Origin: Algibacter sp. L1A34
Lineage (GTDB): Bacteria > Bacteroidota > Bacteroidia > Flavobacteriales > Flavobacteriaceae
Direction: 5' to 3'
DNA: 64,000 nucleotides
Assembly (NCBI RefSeq): GCF_009796805.1
Contig: NZ_CP047029.1
Span: forward strand, 4,574,104-4,638,103
The notes below the pieces were generated by a model. It was not told the DNA's origin. It saw nothing but the letters and a program-made list of their open reading frames with translations, and ran no database searches. The position numbers and the translations under genes are program-made. Below are positions 18,996 through 27,387 of the stretch, piece after piece (within the stretch, counting starts at the first letter, position 1; every line of letters begins with the position of its first letter).

Positions 18996-19520
18996 TTAAA
19001 TACTTTCAATTTTTTTTATGTAAATTCCATTAAAACAATCGTCTGCACAATTTTCATGAACATAACCGCATGTTGAAATTAATCCATCATTTTCAGTTTC
19101 AAAATAAACCTTGGAATTATCTCTATCAATCAACCATTCATTTTCGGCTTTATCATAAACTTCATCTAACGTTAAAGCTTCCGCTCCAGCGTATTTGTGA
19201 TCCCCTATTTCATCCTCATTTTCGGTCCACTCCAATTCTTCATCTGTAATATCTTCAGATAAATCGTCAGTAATAAAATATTCAAAGTGTCTTTTAATTA
19301 TTACACCATTAGCAACGGTGATAGTAGTCTCCGAATACCAACCAACCCAAGAACTTTTAATAACAATATATTTATATGAATTATTGTTAGATATTTTAAA
19401 TTCCTCTAGAACTTGATGACTAACTTCAAAACCATTTTTATGCGAAATATCATCAGATTCACAAGATAACATCAAGTTTCCCAATAAAATTAATGCGATA
19501 AGATAAATTTTGTTATTCAT
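18996..19520 (-). CDS. hypothetical lipoprotein, 174 residues
   Basis: No family recognised. The N-terminus has a lipoprotein signal with lipobox LMLSC (cysteine at residue 20) followed by ESDD; acidic residues after the cysteine are the usual export signal to the outer surface in Bacteroidota, so surface exposure is possible. The mature part is acidic (a DDLSEDITDEELEW stretch near residues 85-98) and has four C-terminal cysteines within STCGYVHENCADDCFNG, which could form disulfides. Single gene; the hairpin at 18920-18960 lies beyond its stop. Confidence 0.7.
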   Translation of the reverse strand: MNNKIYLIALILLGNLMLSCESDDISHKNGFEVSHQVLEEFKISNNNSYKYIVIKSSWVGWYSETTITVANGVIIKRHFEYFITDDLSEDITDEELEWTENEDEIGDHKYAGAEALTLDEVYDKAENEWLIDRDNSKVYFETENDGLISTCGYVHENCADDCFNGIYIKKIESI

Positions 19521-19637
19521 ACTTTTGAGTTTTATTTTCTAGATACACCTTTTTGAATTTGGTTGCGTAAGAAAACATAAAAAACTAATGTATTAAACAA
19601 CTTGAAGTAGAATTTATAAAATGATTACGGAGAGTAT

Positions 19638-19677
19638 AAAAAAGGAGATTTTTAGGACTAGCTCAAAAATCTCCTTT
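19638..19677 (-). terminator. terminator of the GH88 gene
   Basis: A perfect 13-bp stem (19641-19653 with 19665-19677) starts seven bases after the stop on the minus strand and ends in a T run. Confidence 0.85.
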
Positions 19678-19683
19678 ACTAAA

Positions 19684-20928
19684 TTATATTTTATGCAAAG
19701 GCTCCAATAAAGGAATACCCTCATTTAACTTCTTTAATCTTAATAAAGCTTCAACATAATAGTAATCGGCATAAATAATAGAATAATCAATTTCTGAATT
19801 AGCAGGTGCATGACCTGTTGAATGCAATAAACATGCCGTATTAACGTCTTTACTTTGGTAGTTTTTCGACAACTCTTCTAACATCTTCTCTCCCTTTTCT
19901 CTATATTCTTTAGCTAAATTTTCATCTTTAGTAAAGGTTGATAATTCTAGGATGGCAGAAGCCACCACAGCAGCCGCAGAAGCATCTCTTTCTACGTTTG
20001 GAATATTTGGAGCATCGAAGTCCCAATAAGGTATTAAATCCTCAGGTAAACGGTCTAAATACACTTGAGTTACTTTTTGTGCAAAATCTAAATATTTAGG
20101 ATCTTTTGTTTCTCTATAAACCATAGTGTAACCGTAAATAGCCCACGATTGTCCACGAGCCCACATACTGCTATCACTATAACCTTGGTGTGTTACTGCT
20201 TTAATTTTCTCACCTGTATCTTTATCGTAAATCACAACATGATAAGAACTATAGTCTGGTCTAAATTGATTTTCCATAGTTACATCGGCATGACTAACAG
20301 CCATGTCATACAACGCTTTATTATCACCATTTTTAGAAGCCCAGAATAGTAATTCTAAGTTAATCATGTTATCCATAATGGTGTTATGCTGCGGCCATTC
20401 CATATTAGGCACATCTCTTGGCCATGACAAAATAGTTCCCACATTAGGATTAAACAACGTTGCCAATGTATCTGCCGTTTTTAATATAACATCTTTATAT
20501 TCTGGATTTTTAGTTAAACGATAACCATTACCGTAACTATTAAATACTTGAAAACCTAAATCGTGATCTAAAGCAGGTGTTACAGAAAGAGGTTTAAGAT
20601 ATTCTGTAAATTTATCTGCCGTTTGCTCCCATGTTTTTTCATTATTAAATTCATATAAATACCAAAGTTCTCCTGGCCAAAAACCGCTAGTCCAATCTTT
20701 ATAATCTACATAACGCCATTCTTTACTACCTGGTGCAATATTTCTTGGAATATCACCTTCGGCTGGAACCAATTTTAAAGCACTCGAAGCCTGACCAACG
20801 CAATATGCTAATTGAGCATCAACATCAAAACTAGTTTCTAGTGCTACTTCACTTTTATTTTTGCCACAATTTATCATTAGAAGTGTTACAAAGAGCGCAC
20901 CTAAAATTTGTAATTTCATATTCCTCAT
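19684..20928 (-). CDS. glycoside hydrolase family 88 lipoprotein
   Basis: Unsaturated glucuronyl hydrolase type enzyme, which cleaves delta-4,5-unsaturated uronic acids from oligosaccharides made by polysaccharide lyases. The 414-residue sequence has a lipoprotein signal (MINC, cysteine near residue 21). The family hallmark SSMWARGQSWAIYGYTMVYR lies near residues 256-275, and candidate catalytic acids occur in LDHDLGFQVFNSYGNGYR (near 120-137) and TIMDNMINLELLFW (near 182-195). It stands alone, without SusC/SusD or lyase genes nearby, so the polysaccharide target is unknown. ATG at 20928 is used; a second ATG three codons later is equally possible. Confidence 0.88.
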   Translation of the reverse strand: MRNMKLQILGALFVTLLMINCGKNKSEVALETSFDVDAQLAYCVGQASSALKLVPAEGDIPRNIAPGSKEWRYVDYKDWTSGFWPGELWYLYEFNNEKTWEQTADKFTEYLKPLSVTPALDHDLGFQVFNSYGNGYRLTKNPEYKDVILKTADTLATLFNPNVGTILSWPRDVPNMEWPQHNTIMDNMINLELLFWASKNGDNKALYDMAVSHADVTMENQFRPDYSSYHVVIYDKDTGEKIKAVTHQGYSDSSMWARGQSWAIYGYTMVYRETKDPKYLDFAQKVTQVYLDRLPEDLIPYWDFDAPNIPNVERDASAAAVVASAILELSTFTKDENLAKEYREKGEKMLEELSKNYQSKDVNTACLLHSTGHAPANSEIDYSIIYADYYYVEALLRLKKLNEGIPLLEPLHKI

Positions 20929-21276
20929 ATTTAATATCTATAATTTTCTTACTTAATTTTTCAAGTTTCGATCATCTAATTATTGCGATTAAATTTCAAT
21001 CGCAGACTACTTAATTTTATAATTCAATATTAGTAAGAATAAATATTTAACATCATAAATTATAGCGCAATTAGTATAAATTATAGTCGTATTTAATATA
21101 AAAGTGCTTTAAAATCAACAGATATCGAATTATCTCTATAAAATTTGACCTATTAAAAACTTACGGCCTGTTATATTTATTAAGCTTACCAAATACTCAT
21201 AAATGAAAATTTTTAGATTAATAACAACAGAAAAGACACTCAAATATTAACAGGGTATTATTTTAAATTTACGCAC
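20929..21276. other. AT-rich intergenic region with no recognised feature
   Basis: No gene, repeat or RNA family is visible in these 348 bases upstream of the GH88 gene. They presumably hold its promoter, but no good TAnnTTTG box stands out near the start codon. Confidence 0.3.
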
Positions 21277-21307
21277 AAAAAAAATCCCCTGATTAACTCA
21301 GAGGATT
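21277..21307 (-). terminator. terminator after the CAP-domain gene
   Basis: 10-bp stem with one wobble pair (21283-21292 with 21298-21307), five-base loop and eight T on the minus strand. It is 115 bases past the stop of the CAP gene. Confidence 0.65.
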
Positions 21308-21421
21308 CTTTTATCTCAAATTAAATAACAACACTTCAATTTGTTATTAATTTACCTGTTTAATTCATTATGGCTATTAATTAGTAAATAAACAAGCTAT
21401 CATTAAAGTAACTACGTTACT

Positions 21422-21916
21422 TTATTTTTTTATAAAAATATTGGTATAATACCATCTTCCATTTTCATTTTGTTCTGCAGATATATCAAAGTTTGTAAAA
21501 TCTCCTTCAATATTATGGCGATGTCCTTCACTCTCTAACCAAGCTGTTACTAATGTTTTAGCCGAACTATAACCATAAGCAACATTTTCTGAGACTCTTT
21601 CTGCTCCTGTATGAGATTTTAAATACTCACTTCTTTTAAAAAAATAATCGTGTGAAATTTTATTATTTTCAAGCATATAATCGGTATGGCTATAAGCCAC
21701 AGATTTTACAATATCCATATCCTCCAAAGGGTTTAATCCTTTAGACAGCCTGTAATCATTAATTAATTCCAAAGTTTCAACTTCAATTGTTTTGGATTCC
21801 ATGGTAACTTCACTAATCACGATTGTTCCAGAATCATCATCCATACGCTCTGTAGAACAAGAAAAAGCAAACATGGCTATAAAAGCAAATAACGGAAGTT
21901 TAAAAAATGATTTCAT
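21422..21916 (-). CDS. CAP (SCP/PR1) domain lipoprotein
   Basis: Secreted CAP-superfamily protein of unknown activity. I place the start at the ATG 21914-21916 (MKSFFKLPLF), giving 164 residues. The longer frame would begin at a GTG at 21964, upstream of the -7 box at 21952-21959. A lipoprotein signal ends in AFSC near residue 20. The CAP core is clear: INDYRLSKGLNPL, SHTDYMLENNKISHDYFF, AERVSENVAYGYSSAKTLV and WLESEGHRHNIEG, with the conserved His and Glu of the CAP cavity. Two direct TGTTAA repeats 11 bases apart lie just upstream of its promoter. Confidence 0.9.
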   Translation of the reverse strand: MKSFFKLPLFAFIAMFAFSCSTERMDDDSGTIVISEVTMESKTIEVETLELINDYRLSKGLNPLEDMDIVKSVAYSHTDYMLENNKISHDYFFKRSEYLKSHTGAERVSENVAYGYSSAKTLVTAWLESEGHRHNIEGDFTNFDISAEQNENGRWYYTNIFIKK

Positions 21917-21951
21917 AAGTAGGTAGGTTAAAAATTGTTGACTTGGTTCAA

Positions 21952-21959
21952 CAAAGTTA
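21952..21959 (-). promoter_or_regulatory. -7 promoter element of the CAP gene
   Basis: TAACTTTG on the minus strand matches TAnnTTTG, 35 bases before the chosen ATG. Its position rules out the upstream GTG start. Confidence 0.55.
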
Positions 21960-21979
21960 TACACCTACTTAAAAGAAAA

Positions 21980-21996
21980 TGTTAACGAAATGTTAA
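21980..21996. promoter_or_regulatory. candidate operator: two TGTTAA repeats 11 bases apart
   Basis: TGTTAA at 21980-21985 and 21991-21996 repeat in direct orientation with 11-base pitch, next to the CAP promoter. OmpR/PhoB-type regulators bind such one-turn direct repeats. A similar TTAAC cluster lies upstream of the two-component operon at 43501. Confidence 0.3.
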
Positions 21997-22081
21997 AATC
22001 GATGAAAAACAAGCCTTTCATCGATTTTAAATGCTTTTTATCGCTGAAATACATATTTAATAAATCTAAAAATGTATTTCA
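21995..22081 (-). terminator. two hairpins after pdxH
   Basis: The hairpin at 22045-22081 (10-bp stem) and a perfect 13-bp stem at 21995-22007 with 22016-22028 follow the pdxH stop on the minus strand. The second ends in TTTT built into the stem, so it is a moderate terminator. Confidence 0.5.
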
Positions 22082-22089
22082 ACGACATT

Positions 22090-22737
22090 TTAAGAAGATA
22101 AGCGATTAACCAACCAATTATAATCCTCTTGAAGTTGATATCGAATTCTATCGTGTAATCTATTAGGTCGTCCTTGCCAAAATTCTATTTCAATAGGTTT
22201 TACAATATAACCTCCCCAATATTTAGGACGCAAAATAGGTTTGCCTTCATATTCTTTTTCTAATTCAGACAGTTTGTTTTCAAGATAAGCACGATCGGGA
22301 ATAACTTCACTCTGGTGAGAAACTAAAGCTCCTAACTGACTCCCAACTGGACGCGACTCAAAATATCCGTCGCTCATGTTCTCTGCTATTTTTTCAGCTT
22401 TACCCTTTATAATAATTTGCCGCTCTGCACCATGCCAAAAAAAAGACAAACAAACATTTGGATTTACTGCAATAGCTTTTCCCTTTTCACTTTCATAATT
22501 TGTATAAAAAATAAAACCTTCATAAGTATAGCGTTTTAATAGTACAACCCTATTTTTAGGATAGCCATCTAATCCAAAAGTTGAAACCGTCATGGCATTT
22601 GTTTCATCTTCAGTAAAATGTAAATCTACCTCATGAAACCATTTTTGAAATAATTCCATTGGGTTTTCGGGCACTTCTTTTAAAAGCAATTCGCCTTTAT
22701 CATAAGATTTTCTATAGTTACTTAAATCATTTTCCAT
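22090..22737 (-). CDS. pdxH: pyridoxamine 5'-phosphate oxidase
   Basis: FMN enzyme that oxidises pyridoxamine or pyridoxine 5'-phosphate to pyridoxal phosphate. I use the ATG at 22735-22737 (MENDLSNYRKSYDKGELLL), giving 215 residues as usual for the family; an upstream extension to 22833 would add a hydrophobic leader that PdxH does not have. FMN-contacting segments are visible in PKNRVVLLKRY and FYTNYESEKGKAI, with SRPVGSQLGALVSHQSEVI and the C-terminal WGGYIVKPIEIEFWQGRPNR signature (RLHDR follows). Single gene, monocistronic by position. Confidence 0.96.
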   Translation of the reverse strand: MENDLSNYRKSYDKGELLLKEVPENPMELFQKWFHEVDLHFTEDETNAMTVSTFGLDGYPKNRVVLLKRYTYEGFIFYTNYESEKGKAIAVNPNVCLSFFWHGAERQIIIKGKAEKIAENMSDGYFESRPVGSQLGALVSHQSEVIPDRAYLENKLSELEKEYEGKPILRPKYWGGYIVKPIEIEFWQGRPNRLHDRIRYQLQEDYNWLVNRLSS

Positions 22738-22886
22738 AGATACAAAATAACAAAAAAAAATAATTCTATAAACTTTTTTAACGTAAGATTTTCCGAATAT
22801 TAAGAGTGGTAAATAATAAAAAATACAATTCAAAATATTTTAATAACATGATGCATAAGAAAATAAAACTTTCCTTCGGAACGTAC

Positions 22887-22894
22887 TATTTTTG
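22887..22894 (+). promoter_or_regulatory. -7 promoter element of the 64-residue gene
   Basis: TATTTTTG matches TAnnTTTG and ends 26 bases before the ATG at 22921, supporting transcription of the small downstream gene. Confidence 0.45.
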
Positions 22895-22920
22895 TAACAA
22901 AATTATAATTTCAGAATTAA

Positions 22921-23115
22921 ATGAAGGCGTACATTTTGATTGAAAAAAAAGGCTACATGATGATTAATAAAATCTTAGAGTTTTATGGTGAAGATGCTAA
23001 AGTTGATTTTATATCAAATAGAATAAACAATTACTCTGTAGACCCAAATAATTGGGTGAGAACGCATACCGAATATAACTTTATGGTTACAAGCGCAATA
23101 AAAATCAAGCTATAA
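22921..23115 (+). CDS. small protein of unknown function, 64 residues
   Basis: No family recognised. The product (MKAYILIEKKGYMMINKILE at the start) looks like a compact soluble alpha/beta protein with no signal peptide or membrane helix; the segment RTHTEYNFMVTSAIKIKL at the end has beta-strand character. It faces pdxH divergently across a shared 183-base region and has its own -7 box at 22887-22894. Good amino-acid composition for a folded protein supports it as real. Confidence 0.55.
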   Translation: MKAYILIEKKGYMMINKILEFYGEDAKVDFISNRINNYSVDPNNWVRTHTEYNFMVTSAIKIKL

Positions 23116-23239
23116 AGTACTACACTAGAAAAACACTTTTCTCAAAAAAAAACTAAAACGCTGCTTATCTCTAAAAGAAGCCACTACCTAGTTATTAAAA
23201 TTAAAAAAACTGAAAGTGTAATTATTAAAATTACTACAA

Positions 23240-24148
23240 TTAACCAAAATCGAACACTTTACCATCTGCACTTAACTCCACATTATCAAAAACTTCCTCA
23301 GCTTCGGTTTTAAAGCCTTCTAAACCTCCATAGCGCGTAGAAAAATGTCCTAACACCAAAGTACCTACATTGGCCTGCTTAGCAATCCTAGCTGCTTCTT
23401 TTGCTGTAGAATGTTTTGTTTTTGGACCTAAGTGTGCGTGTTTTTCCAAAAACGTAGACTCGTGATATAACACATCTACATTTTTTATAATAGGTACAAT
23501 ATCTTCCTTATAGACCGTATCACTACAAAAAGCATAACTTTTAGGTTTTTCGGCAGGACTAGTAACAGATTCATTTCTTATTAAAACACCATCCTCATTT
23601 TCAACATCAAAACCTTGTTTTAATTTACGATAATACGCCACATTTATATTGGCTTCTTCAGCTAAATAAGCATTGAGTTTACGTTCGCCTATTTTCTCTT
23701 TAAAAAGGTAGCCATTGGTATAAACACGATGTTCTAACGGAATGGTATGAACTTCTACCACATCATCTTCATAAATTAATTCCGATTCTTTGGATGTTAA
23801 TTCATGGAAATACAAATTATAATTGGTCCAAGAATCGGCCAACTTCATCTGTAATGTTACTATTTCTTTAATACCTTTTGGTCCATAAACATGTAAATCG
23901 GCTTCTCGTTTTAGCAGTCTAAAAGTAGAGATTAAACCTACTAATCCAAAAAAATGATCGCCATGCAAATGCGAAATAAACACATGCTTTATGCGGTTGA
24001 ATTTAATTTTATGCCTACGTAAATGTACTTGAGTACCTTCTCCACAATCTATTAAAAACATGTGGTTGTTAATTTCTAAAACCTGTGCAGTTGTGTTCGT
24101 TAAAGCTCTTGGAGTTGCGCTATAACAGCCTAAAATTGTGAGCTTCAT
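23240..24148 (-). CDS. rnz: ribonuclease Z
   Basis: Zinc endonuclease of the metallo-beta-lactamase fold that matures tRNA 3' ends. The length of 302 residues is normal for the short form. The metal-binding motif HLHGDH is near residues 60-65, the C-terminal metal ligands appear in FCSDTVY (near 207-213) and LGHFSTRY (near 266-273), and GTQVHLRRHKIKF is typical. It is the last gene of the pyrR-pyrB run and starts four bases after the DUF3291 gene. Confidence 0.96.
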   Translation of the reverse strand: MKLTILGCYSATPRALTNTTAQVLEINNHMFLIDCGEGTQVHLRRHKIKFNRIKHVFISHLHGDHFFGLVGLISTFRLLKREADLHVYGPKGIKEIVTLQMKLADSWTNYNLYFHELTSKESELIYEDDVVEVHTIPLEHRVYTNGYLFKEKIGERKLNAYLAEEANINVAYYRKLKQGFDVENEDGVLIRNESVTSPAEKPKSYAFCSDTVYKEDIVPIIKNVDVLYHESTFLEKHAHLGPKTKHSTAKEAARIAKQANVGTLVLGHFSTRYGGLEGFKTEAEEVFDNVELSADGKVFDFG

Positions 24149-24152
24149 AAAT

Positions 24153-24623
24153 TTATTTTATTAGTTTGTAATGTAAAGCTTCTTCAACAGAAAATTTACT
24201 TTTAAAGGTGAACGCATAAGGCGTCTCACCATGTATATTTAAGTAATCTAATCGATCTTTAGCGTCTTGAAACGTTGGTATATAACCCTCAGGAATATAC
24301 CAGAAAGCCATGTGTAGCATTTTCATTTTGCTAAACCATTCTTTTTTACGCTTAAAAACCTCAATATGTCCAGAGCTATAGGTATAATTAAAAAGTGCTT
24401 CTCTGCTTTCCCAAACCGATATATTAATGATTAAAGTATCATCTTTAAAAACAAGTACAGCCGCATCCTTATCTTCATCCTTTAAACGCCAAATAAAACC
24501 ATCACTAACATCCGCAATAGCATTCATTTTATCCACATTATCTAAAAAACCTTGCATAACGGGATCACTTAAAGGCGCCAAACATTTAGCTATATTTACT
24601 TGAGATAAAAAATACCGACTCAT
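24153..24623 (-). CDS. DUF3291 domain protein
   Basis: A 156-residue soluble protein in a family of unknown function related to small monooxygenase-like ferredoxin-fold proteins. The start MSRYFLSQVNIAKCLAPLSD is typical, followed by a DGFIWRL segment near residues 42-48, ISVWESREALFNYTYSSGH near 75-93 and the Trp-rich WFSKMKMLHMAFWYI near 102-116. Its stop is four bases from rnz and its start is one base after the preceding 110-residue gene, so it belongs to the pyrR-to-rnz operon. Its role in that context is unknown. Confidence 0.85.
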   Translation of the reverse strand: MSRYFLSQVNIAKCLAPLSDPVMQGFLDNVDKMNAIADVSDGFIWRLKDEDKDAAVLVFKDDTLIINISVWESREALFNYTYSSGHIEVFKRKKEWFSKMKMLHMAFWYIPEGYIPTFQDAKDRLDYLNIHGETPYAFTFKSKFSVEEALHYKLIK

Positions 24624-24624
24624 A

Positions 24625-24957
24625 TTAAAGTCCTAAATCGCGCTCCATAACTTCCATTTCAATAAGATCATGAGCTTCTTGCAAAGTTGGCACAATAGCT
24701 AACTCCTCTGGAGCTTCGTCTAAATCAATCTTACCCGAAACAATAACAAACGAATGGTTTGCTGCACGATGCGTATTCGAAATTTGTAAAAACTCACTAA
24801 CCTCAGCCTTACTTATTGCATCTAACGACGTTAAAGCTATAATTATGTTATTGTTTTTAAACTTAGGGTATAAAGCTTGTATTTTTTTTATCAATTCTAT
24901 ACTCGTAGCTTTTACTTGAGTAATAATGGATGTATTTTCTTTTTGATTTATTATCAT
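24625..24957 (-). CDS. unknown 110-residue protein in the pyrB-rnz operon
   Basis: I do not recognise a firm family. The middle part, NNIIIALTSLDAISKAEVSE (residues about 36-55), followed by HRAANHSFVIVSG, resembles the alternating strand-helix pattern of STAS-type or small alpha/beta domains; homologues are often carried over in annotation as ribonuclease Z-associated. No signal peptide or membrane helix. It lies two bases after pyrB and one base before the DUF3291 gene, so it is almost certainly translated within this operon. Confidence 0.75.
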   Translation of the reverse strand: MIINQKENTSIITQVKATSIELIKKIQALYPKFKNNNIIIALTSLDAISKAEVSEFLQISNTHRAANHSFVIVSGKIDLDEAPEELAIVPTLQEAHDLIEMEVMERDLGL

Positions 24958-24959
24958 AA

Positions 24960-25889
24960 TTACTGTTTTATTTTAGATGCCAATAAATAAATTACTGCCA
25001 TACGCACCGCTACTCCATTCTGCACCTGATCTAAAATAATAGCTTGGTCAGAATCGGCAACATCACTGGTTATTTCAACACCACGATTTATTGGGCCAGG
25101 ATGCATGATAGTAATTTCTTTATCTAGCGAGTTTAGTAAATCTTTAGTAACACCAAACTGTTGTGTATATTCTCGAGTGGATGGAAAATAACTAATATCC
25201 ATACGTTCATTTTGCACACGCAGCATATTAGCAACATCGCACCAATTTAAGGCTTTTCTTAAATTGGTCTCTACTTTTACTCCTAATTTATCAATATATT
25301 TTGGTAACAACGTTTTTGGTCCACAAACCATAACCTCTGCGCCTTGCAATTGTAATGCAAATATGTTAGATAGTGCTACCCTACTATGTAAAATATCGCC
25401 AACAATAACCACTTTTTTTCCTTTTACGCCGCCTAGTTTTTCACGAATAGAATACGAATCTAACAAGGCTTGTGTTGGATGCTCATGCGCGCCATCACCA
25501 GCATTTATAATACTAGCCTTAACATGTTTAGATAAAAATACACCAGCGCCAGGGTTTGGGTGTCGCATAACAACCATATCCACTTTCATCGATAAAATAT
25601 TGTTTACCGTATCGATTAAAGTTTCTCCTTTTTTAACCGATGATTGCGCCGAAGAAAAATTTAAAACATCGGCCGACAAACGTTTTTCTGCCAGCTCAAA
25701 CGATAACTTTGTTCGTGTAGAATTTTCGAAAAATAGGTTGGCAATCGTAATATCACGCAGCGAAGGCACTTTTTTAATTGGTCGGTTTATCACTTCTTTA
25801 AAATGATCGGCCGTTTCAAAAATAAGTTGAATATCCTGTTTGTTCAGGTATTTAATACCTAATAAGTGGTTTACACTTAATTCGCTCAT
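24960..25889 (-). CDS. pyrB: aspartate carbamoyltransferase catalytic subunit
   Basis: Catalyses carbamoyl phosphate plus aspartate to carbamoyl aspartate, the first committed step of pyrimidine synthesis. 309 residues. The carbamoyl-phosphate motif FFENSTRTKLSFE is near residues 53-65, and MRHPNPGAGVFLSKH near 108-122, HPTQALLDSYSI near 137-148 and HPGPINRGVEI near 265-275 complete the active site. It follows pyrR by 79 bases and precedes the 110-residue gene. No pyrI regulatory subunit is seen nearby; a dihydroorotase-like protein is encoded at 36334. Confidence 0.97.
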   Translation of the reverse strand: MSELSVNHLLGIKYLNKQDIQLIFETADHFKEVINRPIKKVPSLRDITIANLFFENSTRTKLSFELAEKRLSADVLNFSSAQSSVKKGETLIDTVNNILSMKVDMVVMRHPNPGAGVFLSKHVKASIINAGDGAHEHPTQALLDSYSIREKLGGVKGKKVVIVGDILHSRVALSNIFALQLQGAEVMVCGPKTLLPKYIDKLGVKVETNLRKALNWCDVANMLRVQNERMDISYFPSTREYTQQFGVTKDLLNSLDKEITIMHPGPINRGVEITSDVADSDQAIILDQVQNGVAVRMAVIYLLASKIKQ

Positions 25890-25968
25890 GATTTTAATAT
25901 TCAGTTGGCCCCAATAGTTGCCAGTTGTTCAAATTGTATATTGTCTAGCTTCTTCTAAAACTAAAAAA

Positions 25969-26520
25969 CTATTTTTCAATTAAATAAACCGCATCTTCAC
26001 CATCTTGCTCCGTCCAGTTTACTTTTACTTTTTCATTATTAATTACATCAACCTGTCGGCCACGATAATCGGGCTGTATTGGTAAATGCCTACTAAAACG
26101 TCTATCTATAAATGTTAAAAGTTCAATTTCTTGAGGTCTCCCAAAAGACTGTATAGCAGTTAAAGCTGCACGAATACTACGTCCTGTATATAAAACATCG
26201 TCCACAAAAACGACATTTTTATCTTCAACTAAAAAATTAATTTTAGTAGCATTGGCCTCCAACGGTTTATCGCTTCGTCTAAAATCGTCGCGGTAAAAGG
26301 TAATATCCAATCTACCTAGTTTAATATCTTTAATTTTATAATCTTCGGTTAAAATTTTAGCCAATCTACTGGCTAAAAATACGCCACGTGGCTGTAAACC
26401 AATTAAAACGGTATTCGAAAAATCGTGATGTCGTTCAATAAGTTGGCAAGCCAATCTGTGAAGAATGATATTTATGGCTTTAGCGTTAAGTAAAACTTTT
26501 TGACTCATATGGTGTTCCAA
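25969..26520 (-). CDS. pyrR: pyrimidine regulator/uracil phosphoribosyltransferase PyrR
   Basis: PRTase-fold protein that in other bacteria binds pyr mRNA in response to UMP and can form UMP from uracil. The PRPP-binding motif VVFVDDVLYTGRSIRAAL is near residues 98-115 and IGLQPRGVFLASRLA near 41-55. The ATG at 26520 gives 183 residues; the in-frame ATG at 26508 (MSQKVLLNAKAI) matches the usual family start better. The -7 box at 26535-26542 leaves a leader too short for an attenuator ahead of pyrR. Confidence 0.93.
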   Translation of the reverse strand: MEHHMSQKVLLNAKAINIILHRLACQLIERHHDFSNTVLIGLQPRGVFLASRLAKILTEDYKIKDIKLGRLDITFYRDDFRRSDKPLEANATKINFLVEDKNVVFVDDVLYTGRSIRAALTAIQSFGRPQEIELLTFIDRRFSRHLPIQPDYRGRQVDVINNEKVKVNWTEQDGEDAVYLIEK

Positions 26521-26534
26521 ACGTATTTGGTAAA

Positions 26535-26542
26535 CAAAGGTA
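26535..26542 (-). promoter_or_regulatory. -7 promoter element of the pyrR operon
   Basis: TACCTTTG on the minus strand matches TAnnTTTG, ending 14 bases before the first pyrR ATG and 26 before the second. Confidence 0.55.
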
Positions 26543-26587
26543 ATGCAAAAAAAGATAAGTAGAAACCCTAGTCAATAACTTTATTTT

Positions 26588-26685
26588 GGGCGCAACCCTA
26601 TCGGGTCGGGCTATACGTTGCAAGTCCTCGTAATCCCGATTATCATCGGGCTTACTGTGGGCTTTTCACTACTATCCCTTGCGCA
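26588..26685 (+). repeat. dispersed intergenic repeat, copy 2
   Basis: Begins GGGCGCAACCCTATCGGGTC and ends CACTACTATCCCTTGCGC, with an internal hairpin (CCCGAT 26635-26640 with ATCGGG 26645-26650). Ends match the other two copies. It is clearly GC-richer than the flanks and lies between pyrR and a lipoprotein gene. Confidence 0.5.
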
Positions 26686-26754
26686 TAGTTCGCAGCGGTA
26701 GTTTTTAAACTAAAATTCCGTTTTTTTTATCAGCAATTATCAACTAAAGTAAAT

Positions 26755-27291
26755 CTATAATCCTAATATTTTAGCATCTACAAAGAAGGTGGAATTTACA
26801 TCAATATTATGGTCTTCTGTAATCAATTCATCTGTAACCGTTTCTACTCTTAAAGTATAGGTGTCACTTTTTATATAGTTTTTTAAATCGTCTGAAGTTG
26901 TTTCTAAATCCAAAACATTCTCCGAGTTTTCAGGAACTTGATCCAACCAAGCAATAATAACCTCTTCTTCATTTTCAGCAGAAATATAAATTTTAATGGA
27001 ATTTAAAAAATCAAAATCACCAGTTTCAGGAGCTGTAATATCCAATTCCATAGCAGTTAATTCAATAGATTCTATTAAATCCTTATTCGTATTATTACTT
27101 TCAAAAGTAGATTCAGAATTAGAAGTAACTTCGGGTGTTCCTGCATTAAAAGGCAAATCTATAACAGTAGCAGATTCTATTACAATTTCTTCCGTATAGT
27201 TTATTTCAAATTTGGTTAATTCATCTAGTGCATCACAGCTAAAAAATAAAATTATTAATACAGCGCTAGCAATTAATTTAATGGTTCTCAT
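26755..27291 (-). CDS. hypothetical lipoprotein, 178 residues
   Basis: No family recognised. The signal peptide ends in lipobox FFSC (cysteine near residue 19). The mature protein is strongly acidic and beta-rich, resembling a small adhesin-like or immunoglobulin-like domain (IKIYISAENEEEVIIAWLDQ near residues 99-118). Its promoter box lies at 27328-27335. It is separated from the next gene by a strong terminator and is probably monocistronic. Confidence 0.65.
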   Translation of the reverse strand: MRTIKLIASAVLIILFFSCDALDELTKFEINYTEEIVIESATVIDLPFNAGTPEVTSNSESTFESNNTNKDLIESIELTAMELDITAPETGDFDFLNSIKIYISAENEEEVIIAWLDQVPENSENVLDLETTSDDLKNYIKSDTYTLRVETVTDELITEDHNIDVNSTFFVDAKILGL

Positions 27292-27327
27292 AGGTTTAAA
27301 TTTGGGAATTTAATTATTTTATGTTTT

Positions 27328-27335
27328 CAAATATA
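27328..27335 (-). promoter_or_regulatory. -7 promoter element of the 178-residue lipoprotein gene
   Basis: TATATTTG on the minus strand, 36 bases before the ATG, matching TAnnTTTG. Confidence 0.45.
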
Positions 27336-27387
27336 AGATAAAACAACAACTAACCTATTTTAAAAATAACCAGCCTTTTAATAAAAC

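Noticed and set aside
21917..21964. N-terminal extension of the CAP protein from a GTG at 21964
   Set aside because: It would begin upstream of the -7 box at 21952-21959, and the lipoprotein signal begins at the ATG at 21916.
22738..22833. N-terminal extension of PdxH
   Set aside because: PdxH is about 215 residues and cytoplasmic; the extension is a hydrophobic run unlike the family.
25264..25806. Open frame of 180 codons on the plus strand inside pyrB
   Set aside because: Antisense shadow of a strongly conserved gene; no family match and Ser/Phe/Thr-rich composition.
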